The translations under genes and the position numbers were made by a program. The notes beneath the pieces were generated by a model that was given only the letters and a program-made list of their open reading frames with translations, searched no databases and had not been told where the DNA came from. DNA of 38,797 nt, from positions 1-38,797 of IMG/VR virus record IMGVR_UViG_3300037070_007086; one strand, given 5' to 3'. The first letter of the stretch is position 1; each line of letters begins with the position of its first letter. Below, piece by piece: positions 8,981 to 16,811 of this stretch. The stretch comes from a virus.

Positions 8981-9033
8981 TGGTTTGCCGAATTCGGCGT
9001 CGTATGCTGTGTTACGTAAGCTCAGAGGAGCTC

Positions 9034-9777
9034 CTAGTATTCGAAAGAGAAGAGATAGTTGAAGTACAAGTTAGAAAGGTCTGATCCGCCGACTCCGTCG
9101 ACGTTAGCTTCTGCCCACGAGCGTACGCGCGGGTGATCTACGTCGCCTTTAGCAGTCATGTCTTTTCTGACGTCAGCCATGATGAGTCCCATCGTGTTCT
9201 GGACGTGGGTGTCAGCTCTGTCGTCGTTCTCACGTTGCAGGCATTTCCCGATCACGTAGTCGATAAAACCTTCCTGGAAACGAAAAGGAACCGTAGGGTA
9301 AGTAGTTAAATCTGTTAGAGCGCCTGGGCTGATCCAGCCATCTATCTTCAACGTTGCGCTAGCAAACGTCGGAGGATAGAGAAGAATTCGGTTATCGCCT
9401 AACGGAGCCCACATAGTAACTTCGTCAGTAGCGGATCCGTCGTTGTGCTTAGGATCAAGTCTGCGAATGTCTTTGATGTCGACCTTGCGGAGTACTCGCC
9501 CGTTAGTCTGGTCGAAAATCTGATGCACATCTTCTGCGGCCATGTTGAAGCCGATAGTGGCAGTAGTTAAGTTGTATTCGTCGGTTCCGTTGGTCACAGA
9601 CAGCGACAAGTTGGACTTGTAGAGAAACTTCCACGGATGCATGTTGCAGTATCTGAACTCTGCTAGCGGAAGAGTATTCTCGACGTATGTTTGAAAACTT
9701 GGGCTAGAATTGCCGACAAAACTAACAACTCGACTAACAATTTCGTTCCCCGTAAATCCAAGTGTTGAAGATGGCAT
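9034..9777 (-). CDS. Head-tail adaptor / tail tubular A-like protein
   Basis: ATG 9777 has GAGG about 10 nt upstream. The 247-residue product has an N-terminal helix bundle with LAEFRYCNMHPWKFLYKSNLSL. A beta domain follows (DEYNLTTATIGFNMAAEDVHQIF..RVLRKVDIKDIRRLDP), then a C-terminal helix (FRFQEGFIDYVIGKCLQREND). This order, helical adaptor core around an R-x-W/HPWxF motif, then beta domain, then helix, matches podoviral tail tubular protein A / gp11-type adaptors. It is followed by the large tail protein, as in T7-like and P22-like gene orders. Confidence 0.8.
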   Translation of the reverse strand: MPSSTLGFTGNEIVSRVVSFVGNSSPSFQTYVENTLPLAEFRYCNMHPWKFLYKSNLSLSVTNGTDEYNLTTATIGFNMAAEDVHQIFDQTNGRVLRKVDIKDIRRLDPKHNDGSATDEVTMWAPLGDNRILLYPPTFASATLKIDGWISPGALTDLTTYPTVPFRFQEGFIDYVIGKCLQRENDDRADTHVQNTMGLIMADVRKDMTAKGDVDHPRVRSWAEANVDGVGGSDLSNLYFNYLFSFEY

Positions 9778-9782
9778 GGATG

Positions 9783-10187
9783 CTATTCCTCTCTGGCCTT
9801 AGCCAGCTTTTGATCAAAACTCCAGCGGTCATAGTCAGACTCGCCAAGGCTGCTGCTGAAAACTTTTCGTGCTCGTTCAAGGGAGCAGACACCTTTTCTT
9901 ACTAAGTGAAGGACTAGGCTTCTCCAGCCTCTCATCATGAGAGCTCCGGTTTCGACGTTGAAGCGATCCCATTCGGGAGTCCATTCAGAGACTCCGCAGA
10001 GATATTCCCCTGCTTGGCCGTTTTCTTTCATTTCCATAAATTTGCGGGTGACGCCGTCTACGTAGTTCTTTGCGTTGTGCGTGCGATAGATCGTTCGCTT
10101 GCCGTGTTGAAGGGTCAGAGGGTACGAAGGTACGTCTGCCGCTATTCGACATTGCTTGTCTTGCAAGATCTTGAGATCAGGGTTCAA
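9783..10187 (-). CDS. Conserved-looking hypothetical protein, 134 aa
   Basis: The product contains GEYLCGVSEWTPEWDRF and a helical C-terminal half (MMRGWRSLVLHLVRKGVCSLERARKVF). It looks like a compact globular protein without membrane segment or metal cluster. The only early start is TTG 10187, which has no clear ribosome site, so the start is uncertain. The gene lies between the capsid and decoration genes and the tail adaptor, separated from the former by a UUCG hairpin. It may be a head-completion protein or a regulator; the family was not recognised. Confidence 0.7.
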   Translation of the reverse strand: MNPDLKILQDKQCRIAADVPSYPLTLQHGKRTIYRTHNAKNYVDGVTRKFMEMKENGQAGEYLCGVSEWTPEWDRFNVETGALMMRGWRSLVLHLVRKGVCSLERARKVFSSSLGESDYDRWSFDQKLAKAREE

Positions 10188-10244
10188 GCGTCGTAACTTG
10201 TCTTGTAGGTCAAATAAATACAGGAGAAACTCGAGAGAAGAGAG

Positions 10245-10266
10245 GAGGGAGCCCGAAGGCTCCCCC
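10245..10266 (-). terminator. UUCG-loop hairpin after capsid/decoration genes
   Basis: On the minus-strand transcript GGGAGCC (10264-10258) pairs with GGCUCCC (10253-10247) around a C(UUCG)G loop, with up to two more pairs below. It begins 9 nt after the last decoration gene. A long U-run is missing (pyrimidine-rich UCCUCUCUUCUCUC follows), so it may be a partial terminator or a 3' stabiliser. Either would help keep capsid transcripts more abundant than tail transcripts. Confidence 0.65.
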
Positions 10267-10274
10267 TCAGAGGA

Positions 10275-10556
10275 CTAGAACGCGATGTATCTAAATACTT
10301 TCGCAGACTCGGACATGTCCGTACCAGCTGTGAAGCCAGTAGTAGACAACGTAACCGAGTTGGTAACTTCTAACGCAACTTCAGTATCAATAGTGTAAGC
10401 AGAACCAGCTGCTTGCCCTTGAATATGAAGCCACATCTTGTCACCATCTGTTTCGTTGAACACGATAACGCATACTGGTTTGAAGCCAAGTGTCACTGAC
10501 ACAGCAGCTGTAGTTCCAGTATAGGTACCGATTGCGAACTCGTTGAGTATACGCAT
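10275..10556 (-). CDS. Capsid decoration-type protein, copy 2
   Basis: ATG 10556 has AAGGAGACATC upstream. The 93-residue product is beta-rich and clearly paralogous to the preceding gene. Both share GxYTGxxAAxxxxLGF+P, NETDGD, a DTEVALE block and the C-terminal MSESAKVFRY. The position right after the major capsid gene suggests an outer-capsid decoration or stabilising protein. The pair must come from a tandem duplication; outside these blocks divergence is substantial. Confidence 0.8.
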   Translation of the reverse strand: MRILNEFAIGTYTGTTAAVSVTLGFKPVCVIVFNETDGDKMWLHIQGQAAGSAYTIDTEVALEVTNSVTLSTTGFTAGTDMSESAKVFRYIAF

Positions 10557-10565
10557 GATGTCTCC

Positions 10566-10853
10566 TTAGACAGCGTAATAGCGAAACACTTTTGCCGATT
10601 CCGACATGGTAGTGCCAACGCTAAAACCCTGGTTAGTGAAGGTGAGACAGTTCGCAGCTTCAAGAGCTACTTCGGTATCAACCGAGATAGCCTTGCCATC
10701 TGCAAGTCCGTCTATTCCTAGGAACAGCACGTCGCCATCAGTCTCGTTGTAACAGATCACGATTAATGGTCTGAAACCGAGAACGATGTTCTGAGCTGCT
10801 CCGTCTCCGGTATAGGAACCGGAAGCATGTTGTGGTCTTACTGATAAACCCAT
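10566..10853 (-). CDS. Capsid decoration-type protein, copy 1
   Basis: ATG 10853 is preceded by a perfect AAGGAGG at 4 nt, the strongest ribosome site of the head module, consistent with high expression. The product has 95 residues and is beta-rich, with NETDGD (about residues 36-41), DTEVALEAAN (about 58-67) and terminal MSESAKVFRYYAV. It is paralogous to the next gene. It lies immediately downstream of the major capsid protein, so a head decoration role is likely but inferred. Confidence 0.8.
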   Translation of the reverse strand: MGLSVRPQHASGSYTGDGAAQNIVLGFRPLIVICYNETDGDVLFLGIDGLADGKAISVDTEVALEAANCLTFTNQGFSVGTTMSESAKVFRYYAV

Positions 10854-10862
10854 ACAACCTCC

Positions 10863-11804
10863 TTAGATAGAAGCCGATGATTTGATCAAACGAACACGAC
10901 TCGAGGAAGCATCAAGATACTTGGCTTTGAAGCCGTGGATCTTGTAACCAACCGTCGCGAATTGTTCTAACGGGTTTGCTACTCCGCCAGATTTGTGGTC
11001 TTTGATGATCATCTTGATAGAATCGCCATCAAGTTCCACTACGCCGAAGGCTTCTTCGCCAATAACATAGTTGTTCTTAACAGAGACGGATCCAGAGTTA
11101 GTCGCAGCGGTCATCTTGTCAGAGACAAGTAAACGCATTCCGTATAACTGTCCGAATTCACCGCGCAAGATTTTACCTTGCTCAGATCCTACGTGCTTGT
11201 TTACGTCCACCCACGATCCGACAGCCGTTTCGTTCAAAAGATCGAATTGGCAAGCAGCGTGGATAACTCCCATGTAAGCGCCCATTTCGTGAGGCCCAAT
11301 GTAGTTTTGCTTTTGGACGATCATTGCTTCAAGAAGCTCGCTGTGGTTCAAGATGTCGCCAGCCAAGATGCTGTTCACAGCACCACGGTTGTTGACGTAT
11401 TGAACTGCAGCTGCAGCGTCTAATTCTGCAACGATCAAGTCTTCAATGGTTTCCGCAGCAGCGCGACCAAACCGTTCAGCACAGTTTTGAAGCACTGGAT
11501 CGATCGCAGTGTCAGAGAGAAGATCAGAGATCTTCGCAAACTGACCGTACTGCGCGATGTCTGCAGTGACGTTAGCAGTCGTCAAGCTGATTTCCGAAGG
11601 AGCTGTTCCTTCAGTAAGAGCAGACGTGCTAGATGCTACTTTGGTGTAGCGTAACCATTTAACTTGTTTACCGTTACCTAACGGCAACTTTTGTTTTTTC
11701 CCGAGCTTATATAGTTGGAGTCGGGGTTCCAAGGTACTCAAGAGCTTCTTCTCGTAGTAGAGATGAAGGTTCGCTGAGTTCGAACTCATTGTCATGACTG
11801 ACAT
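10863..11804 (-). CDS. Major capsid protein, N4-gp56 family
   Basis: This 313-residue protein shows the hallmarks of the N4-gp56 family HK97-fold capsid protein. These are LYYEKKLLSTLEPRLQLYKLGKKQKLPLGNG near the N-terminus, VKWLRYTKVASSTSALTEGTAPSE, and the AQYGQFAKISDLLSDTAIDPVL block. The P-domain-like core follows (MGAYMGVIHAACQFDLLNE..GQLYGMRLLVSDKM). ATG 11804 has AGGAGACACCC upstream. It is flanked by scaffold upstream and decoration-type genes downstream, the usual head order. Confidence 0.95.
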   Translation of the reverse strand: MSVMTMSSNSANLHLYYEKKLLSTLEPRLQLYKLGKKQKLPLGNGKQVKWLRYTKVASSTSALTEGTAPSEISLTTANVTADIAQYGQFAKISDLLSDTAIDPVLQNCAERFGRAAAETIEDLIVAELDAAAAVQYVNNRGAVNSILAGDILNHSELLEAMIVQKQNYIGPHEMGAYMGVIHAACQFDLLNETAVGSWVDVNKHVGSEQGKILRGEFGQLYGMRLLVSDKMTAATNSGSVSVKNNYVIGEEAFGVVELDGDSIKMIIKDHKSGGVANPLEQFATVGYKIHGFKAKYLDASSSRVRLIKSSASI

Positions 11805-11826
11805 GGGTGTCTCCTAGGTGCGTGTC

Positions 11827-12627
11827 TTAAGATTGACGAGCGATCCCATAAAGGGCTTCGATTTCTTCAACCGTCATATCCTTGATGGATTTCTTTCCTT
11901 CAGTTTTGCTTTGAGCAGAACTTTCGGAGAAAGCAGAGCGCTTTTCTTCTTTGACACTTTGTGATTCTTTTTTTGCTTTAGAAGTAGCTTCAGAAAGATA
12001 GTCTTCCATCCGTGCTCCCTTAGCGGCCAAGTGCAACAGCTTCAGCGCTTTTACAGAACTAGCTTTGCTTGGGTGGACCAAGTCGGCGAATTCCTGCGAG
12101 AGTTGCAGCATGGTAGGTTCAAGTTTTGCGTACTCTGGATTGGCCGCTTTTTGAGTAAGATGATATTCAGTTGCTCTCTGTTGTTCTTCACGCATGTTCC
12201 TGCGTTCAGATTCAGAGATCACTTCGTTGCGAACGCTCTTAACAAGCTTTTTGATAGCTTCTTTAGGATTCGTATCGATCTGTTCTTCGTACTCTGCAAA
12301 CGGGTCCGTTTCTGGACTTGTTTCTACGGTATGCTGAGCGGGTTGCGATTGAGGTGTAGCTGCTCTAAGTTCAAGATCTTTGATCCTGTCTTCAAGTGCT
12401 TCTCTCTTTTTCCGCTCTTCTGATCGTTCAGAACTGACCTTCGAAGAATGTTTCTCTAGGTTGTTGTACGCCTGGATTATCTCCATGGGACTCTTACCTA
12501 CGAACTTCTCAGGTATCATATCGAGTTCTGCTTCGGCTGGTGCCTCAGCGCTCGGTTGTTCGATCGTTTCTTGGTTTTCTGTTTGGGCCGATTCGTTAGG
12601 ATCGGTTATCCGATTTGCTTCTGACAT
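11827..12627 (-). CDS. Scaffolding protein
   Basis: The 266-residue product is acidic at the N-terminus and highly charged and helical elsewhere. It contains MIPEKFVGKSPMEIIQAYNNLEK (about residues 37-60), the signature of podoviral and siphoviral scaffold proteins. A long coiled coil (KVSSERSEERKKREALEDRIKDLEL) and a Lys/Ser/Glu-rich C-terminus follow. It sits directly before the major capsid gene. Scaffolds guide prohead assembly and leave the head before packaging. AGGGG precedes ATG 12627. Confidence 0.9.
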   Translation of the reverse strand: MSEANRITDPNESAQTENQETIEQPSAEAPAEAELDMIPEKFVGKSPMEIIQAYNNLEKHSSKVSSERSEERKKREALEDRIKDLELRAATPQSQPAQHTVETSPETDPFAEYEEQIDTNPKEAIKKLVKSVRNEVISESERRNMREEQQRATEYHLTQKAANPEYAKLEPTMLQLSQEFADLVHPSKASSVKALKLLHLAAKGARMEDYLSEATSKAKKESQSVKEEKRSAFSESSAQSKTEGKKSIKDMTVEEIEALYGIARQS

Positions 12628-12667
12628 GTTTGGTTTCCCCTTTGGTTATCCCCCGTTAGGAGGGCCA

Positions 12668-12688
12668 AGCAAGACGTTAGGTCTTGCT
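12668..12688 (-). other. Perfect hairpin over the stop codon before the scaffold gene
   Basis: AGCAAGAC (12668-12675 on the plus strand) and GTCTTGCT (12681-12688) form an 8-bp perfect stem with a 5-nt loop. The loop contains the stop codon of the upstream 110-aa gene in the minus transcript. There is no U-run, so it is not a simple terminator. It could be a processing site or translational barrier between the portal-side genes and the abundant scaffold and capsid genes (inference). Confidence 0.55.
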
Positions 12689-13009
12689 CTCGTCCAGCAA
12701 AGCTTTGCCTTCAGCGAGTTTCATCTCGATGAAATCTAAAAGGTCTTTTCGAGCGCGTATGATTGCCTGCGCGCGTACGATGTATTCGAGGTTAGAAGCG
12801 AAGAGGAGACTGTGAGTCTCTTGCTTGATAGTTGCTTCCATAACTTCTTTGATCTGCTTCCAGCCAGGATGCTGGAGCAGGTTTGAAAGTTCTTCCGCCT
12901 TGATGAGGGCTTCACTTTGAACTTGTTCTTGGAGCTTCTCTTGGCTCTCAGGAAGAAGTTCGCCGGTCATCGAGTCGTAATCTAAATCTAAGTCGAGGTT
13001 AGACCGCAT
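12677..13009 (-). CDS. Small helical head protein, 110 aa
   Basis: ATG 13009 lies inside the end of the portal gene (11-bp overlap) with GGAGG 8 nt upstream, so translation is probably coupled. The product is acidic and almost entirely helical, with an Asp-rich start (LDLDLDYDSMTGELLPESQ) and a central HPGWKQIKEVMEATIKQE helix. Its place between portal and scaffold suggests a head-assembly factor. Similar small proteins at this locus are common in podoviruses but poorly characterised. Confidence 0.75.
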   Translation of the reverse strand: MRSNLDLDLDYDSMTGELLPESQEKLQEQVQSEALIKAEELSNLLQHPGWKQIKEVMEATIKQETHSLLFASNLEYIVRAQAIIRARKDLLDFIEMKLAEGKALLDESKT

Positions 13010-14903
13010 TTACAGGTCCTCCAGGAGACTTCGGGTTTGCGTTCGGCTGAGGCGCTTGCGCGCCGATCTGTGCGTTTGCCGCCTGCTCTTGGACTCTCAT
13101 CTGCAGCTGTTGCATCTGCATCTGTTGGATCTCTTGTTCAGATCTCATGAAGCGTTTCACTCCAGTACCTAAGAGAGGTCTCAAGAGGGCTTCCATTACT
13201 ACGTCCATCTTGAAGGCACCGGGCTGGGTCTGTTCAGCTACTTGGATGATCTGAGAGACTGCTTGCATCTTCTGGAAGCGGTTGTCGTCAGACTCTTCAG
13301 GCTTAGTGTGAAACTCGTATTCATAGTTGCTGAAGAAGGCATCTGGCGGCAGGAGCTTGAACGGGTTTTGTTCATTTGGATCAGATCCTCGTACCCACTG
13401 TGCGTCTGTGACGAACTGCTGGTTCGTCGCCATCATGATGTGAACTAAGTCGTGGAACATGAGTTCCGAGATGAGCTTAGCTTTGAGTCCTAGTCGGCTG
13501 GTTGCGAACTGGGCGACAAAGTCGACGCCAGTAGCAGAGCGAGCAAAGGATTTAGTAGATCCGATTACAGGAGGAGCTCCGATAGCTGTGATCTGAGCGA
13601 TATTTGATTCGATGTAGGATAGTTCTTGTGCAGAACTTGCCGAAGGGTCGCCTACTTCGATAGGTTTGACCGCGTTCATGTCGTTTGTGAAAACTATTCC
13701 ACCTGGGCGCGAATATAAGTTCTTCGCATCGATTCCGCCCGCCCTGTCAACAAGCCACATGTTGTTGACGCCGATGTTAATTTGATCAAGTCGAGCATTT
13801 CGGAGTGCACGTGCTTCTCTAATTTCAGCATTAACTGCAGCCAGTTCGGGGATGCCGTAAAACTCTCCGGTGCGTAGATAGTTGGGACAGGCGATGAAAG
13901 GCTTAAATTGGTTGTCATATAGGTTTGGTACCGCGCGGATTACAGTGTCGCCGTTAGCGACAGTTACGATGCATTCTTCTAGCTTGCCGTTTCCTTTGAG
14001 GTCGAAGAGTCCCCAGAACTCCCAGATTTCGATCCCGTCAGAGTCCTTGACGTTCTGCTTCTTGTTGTCCAGGTTCTCCATGGACCGCTTGTGGTCATCT
14101 TCCCAGTAGCATCCACCCCAAGCCGCTTCTCCCTTCAGAACGAGAGAGCGTTTGAGTTCATCTAGGTTGCGGTAGATCCCAGTCTTCTGTCCGTCTACAG
14201 TCTTTTCTTCTCGGCGCTTGAGCTCCGACATAGAACGGAACATGCGATGAGCGCATCCACGCATCTTCTGTATGTTTCCAGCTTCGCGTACGCGCCAGTC
14301 TGGGAAAAAGTCGTAGATGTCGATGTTGTCAAAGTCTGGTCCGTCGAAGATCGTCTGTACGTATGCTTCTTTTTCTACGAACGTAGTGCCATCAGGATTA
14401 GTCCCAACCTGCCGTCTCTTTACTAGCTGCTCTTCGAAGCGATAAGGAACCTTAGCGATAGCGGTTCCGTCTAAGAGCATGTTCTTCATGAAAGTGATCC
14501 CTTTCACAGGGAGCTTCATGTTAGAGAACTGTATGTCGAAAAAATCTGTGAGGCAGTCTTCGTACTGCATGTCTTCAGCAGTTCTTCCACGGAACTTGAT
14601 CACGTCGTGGTCTCCGAAGAAGATGTCTACTAGCTGAGGAAGGAGAGTCTCGATGATCATGAAGCCGTAAGACGGCTGAATGTTCGCACGCTTGATCTTC
14701 GAACGAGCTTCTACTTCCCAGTTCTTGTAGTCTCTGCGACAAGTAGTAGCTAAGTCTAAGAAGTCTTCACGATAGTCTTTAGACTTCTTCATGAACGAGC
14801 GAACGATACGCGCCATGCGGCGATCGTTCTGGATCTGGTCCAGCTGACCTTCGTTCATTTCTTCTGGCCCAAAGGGGCTATTTAAAATATCGTCGTTAGA
14901 CAT
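12999..14903 (-). CDS. Portal protein
   Basis: The 634-residue product has the features of a podoviral portal. It has an N-terminal helical region with DYREDFLDLATTCRRDYKNWEVEARSK, and PSYGFMIIETLLPQLVDIFFGDHDVIKF. A wing and stem region follow (FDNIDIYDFFPDWRVREAG, KPFIACPNYLRTGEFYGIPELAAVNAEIREARALRNARLDQI). A long Gln/Met-rich C-terminal tail follows (QEIQQMQMQQLQMRVQEQ, about 600-617). Portals form the dodecameric ring through which DNA is packaged and ejected. AGGA lies about 7 nt before ATG 14903. It directly follows the large terminase gene. Confidence 0.93.
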   Translation of the reverse strand: MSNDDILNSPFGPEEMNEGQLDQIQNDRRMARIVRSFMKKSKDYREDFLDLATTCRRDYKNWEVEARSKIKRANIQPSYGFMIIETLLPQLVDIFFGDHDVIKFRGRTAEDMQYEDCLTDFFDIQFSNMKLPVKGITFMKNMLLDGTAIAKVPYRFEEQLVKRRQVGTNPDGTTFVEKEAYVQTIFDGPDFDNIDIYDFFPDWRVREAGNIQKMRGCAHRMFRSMSELKRREEKTVDGQKTGIYRNLDELKRSLVLKGEAAWGGCYWEDDHKRSMENLDNKKQNVKDSDGIEIWEFWGLFDLKGNGKLEECIVTVANGDTVIRAVPNLYDNQFKPFIACPNYLRTGEFYGIPELAAVNAEIREARALRNARLDQINIGVNNMWLVDRAGGIDAKNLYSRPGGIVFTNDMNAVKPIEVGDPSASSAQELSYIESNIAQITAIGAPPVIGSTKSFARSATGVDFVAQFATSRLGLKAKLISELMFHDLVHIMMATNQQFVTDAQWVRGSDPNEQNPFKLLPPDAFFSNYEYEFHTKPEESDDNRFQKMQAVSQIIQVAEQTQPGAFKMDVVMEALLRPLLGTGVKRFMRSEQEIQQMQMQQLQMRVQEQAANAQIGAQAPQPNANPKSPGGPVNAV

Positions 14904-14932
14904 GAGTACTTCCTAGAGGAGCAGCGAGCTGC

Positions 14933-16723
14933 CTAGTTCGGCATTCCAGTGATAGGATCGAAAATAGCGTCGCGCATTGCGTCCGCTTGAGGGACTTCGG
15001 TAGCAAAATCTGTAGAGCCTCTGGAGCAGTCCATCTCTTGGCAGAGGGCTAGTGCGATCACGAGATCGTCGTGTGCGCCTTGTGCAGCTTCTCGGCGAAT
15101 TCCTCGCCCGGTCTTGGAAGCTACTTGAACGAAAGTAGAGAGTTCGTTGATAGCTGCTTTGTGAAGAAGGATCAGGTCTCCATCTTTCAGAGCAGTTTTA
15201 AGTTGCTCTGTGATTCGCAGCTTGCTTTCGTTCGTTGTCAGGAATCCGATCTTTGTGGTCAGCTTAGAGGTCATCTCGTCTAGGACTTGTCTCTTGTACA
15301 AGTTAGGGTAGTTACGTTCTTTCAACCCTTGGATGACTGTGTGTCCGTGGTTATTTACTTCCACGTTGATCCAGGCTTTGTTGTAGAGAAAGCCCAGCTT
15401 ATAAAGTTCTTTAGCGAGATCTGCGGGCTCGATGTCTCCCCAGATTGCAGCGACCGTCTCTTTGGACTTCCTGTCCTTTACGTAAGCAGCACCTTTGTCT
15501 TTTCCTACTCCGCCAGAGGGATCGGCACCTATCACGTAAGTGCGTCCTGGGTCTGGCATCTTCCAGATGAAAGTAGTTCCCTTAGGATCTTCGTGGACGG
15601 TAACTTTGTTACCTTCGCTCATCAGAAAGCCGACCTTCTGAGGGTCGCGCGTGTTGCGCTCTTGCGCTTTGATGATCGTGAAGGGGAACACTCCAAGTAC
15701 GCCTGCTAAGAAGCAGTCTTGGTCGTTCGACGGATATTCAGCTTCGAACTGGTCGGGATCTCCGTTGCAGTTAGCTAAGATGCACCAACGTCTCCACAAG
15801 ATGTGATGTGGTTGAAGCTCGTGTGCTTCCATCAGATTCTGCTCGTACTCTGTGTACTCAGTTCCTACTTCTGGGACCCAGTTCTCAGGAACTTCAGGAT
15901 AGATAGCGAACCAAGGGATAAAGTGACCTTTGTAGGGAGCACTCTGTCCGAAGTTGCGCCAGTCTTGCCAACGGTCGTAGAAGTTTCCCCCTCGCCCGTT
16001 CGCGGTGCTCTCTAGAACAACTTCACCATTAGCTGGTACGCCTTGCAGGCTGCCAAGAAGGCGAGAGTCTTCCACTCGGGAAGCTTCTGAGACATGTAAC
16101 TTGTTAATCGTCTTCCCACGAAAGTCGTAAAGTACTCGGATACTAGAGTCTAGGATTCGTCCTAGGCCGTCGTCTTTGAACGCAAGCTCTGTAGCGTTGT
16201 CGTTCTTTTGCGTCGGGTTGTAGAGATGTCCCCAGTCCCGAACAAACCAGTTGTAGGTGAACTTCACTAAGTCCGTGAAGATCGTTCCGACAGTCCCCTG
16301 ATGATGGGCCATGATCCCGGTGGACATGTTGGACTCCCAGAGGGGAAGATCCAACCCTTCGACGCTTGCTAGCGTCGTGTAGCCCACTTGTCGGGGCTTT
16401 AAAATGATGTCTCGACCCTTTTTGGTCGTGAGGTAAAATTCTTGTCCGGCGTTAGGTGCGAACTGGATCGGCTTAGACGTCAGCTTGTCTTTGATCCGAT
16501 AGAGGTTTCGTACTCGCTCTTCGTGGCCTAATTTCAACATTTCGTCTCTGAACGCACGACGAAGCGCTTCCTCGCCTTCGGCTTCGCCGACTGCAAGAAC
16601 ACGATCGTAGGCTTCTTGAAACTTTGGAGTGTACTTCCACTGCATGAAAAACTTGAGAGGGTTTGGAACGAGGTATGGGAGAAGAAAGAAAGGCTCTCCA
16701 CTTGAGTCTGCCGCCACTCCCAA
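14933..16723 (-). CDS. terL: Terminase large subunit
   Basis: The start is TTG 16723, supported by AAAAGG 8 nt upstream; the first ATG (residue 27) has no ribosome site. The 596-residue protein has an ATPase domain with Walker A KPRQVGYTT (residues 109-117) and an acidic motif in NKLHVSEASRVEDS. A coupling segment (ESTANGRGG) and an RNase H-like nuclease domain follow, with YVIGADPSGGVGKDKG, NVEVNNHGH and C-terminal GAHDDLVIALAL. These are the standard motor and nuclease motifs for DNA packaging and cutting. It has its own strong promoter. The probable small subunit is encoded about 14 kb away. Confidence 0.96.
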   Translation of the reverse strand: MGVAADSSGEPFFLLPYLVPNPLKFFMQWKYTPKFQEAYDRVLAVGEAEGEEALRRAFRDEMLKLGHEERVRNLYRIKDKLTSKPIQFAPNAGQEFYLTTKKGRDIILKPRQVGYTTLASVEGLDLPLWESNMSTGIMAHHQGTVGTIFTDLVKFTYNWFVRDWGHLYNPTQKNDNATELAFKDDGLGRILDSSIRVLYDFRGKTINKLHVSEASRVEDSRLLGSLQGVPANGEVVLESTANGRGGNFYDRWQDWRNFGQSAPYKGHFIPWFAIYPEVPENWVPEVGTEYTEYEQNLMEAHELQPHHILWRRWCILANCNGDPDQFEAEYPSNDQDCFLAGVLGVFPFTIIKAQERNTRDPQKVGFLMSEGNKVTVHEDPKGTTFIWKMPDPGRTYVIGADPSGGVGKDKGAAYVKDRKSKETVAAIWGDIEPADLAKELYKLGFLYNKAWINVEVNNHGHTVIQGLKERNYPNLYKRQVLDEMTSKLTTKIGFLTTNESKLRITEQLKTALKDGDLILLHKAAINELSTFVQVASKTGRGIRREAAQGAHDDLVIALALCQEMDCSRGSTDFATEVPQADAMRDAIFDPITGMPN

Positions 16724-16749
16724 GCAAAGAGCCTTTTAAATATATCTGT

Positions 16750-16779
16750 ATTATACCATACACCGTGTCATAATGTCAA
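16750..16779 (-). promoter_or_regulatory. Near-consensus promoter driving terL
   Basis: On the minus strand TTGACA (16779-16774), an 18-nt spacer and TATAAT (16755-16750) match both sigma70 boxes perfectly. The predicted start is near 16743, giving a 20-nt leader with the AAAAGG ribosome site for the TTG of terL. The spacer holds the palindrome ACAC-G-GTGT, shared with the promoter at 20871-20899. Confidence 0.9.
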
Positions 16780-16811
16780 CTATATTGCTTAATAACGTAT
16801 TAAGTTGTTGA

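Noticed and set aside
15287-15709. Plus-strand open frame of 140 codons opposite terL
   Set aside because: It is a shadow of the terminase gene, with no ribosome site and a cysteine and serine content unlike real neighbours.
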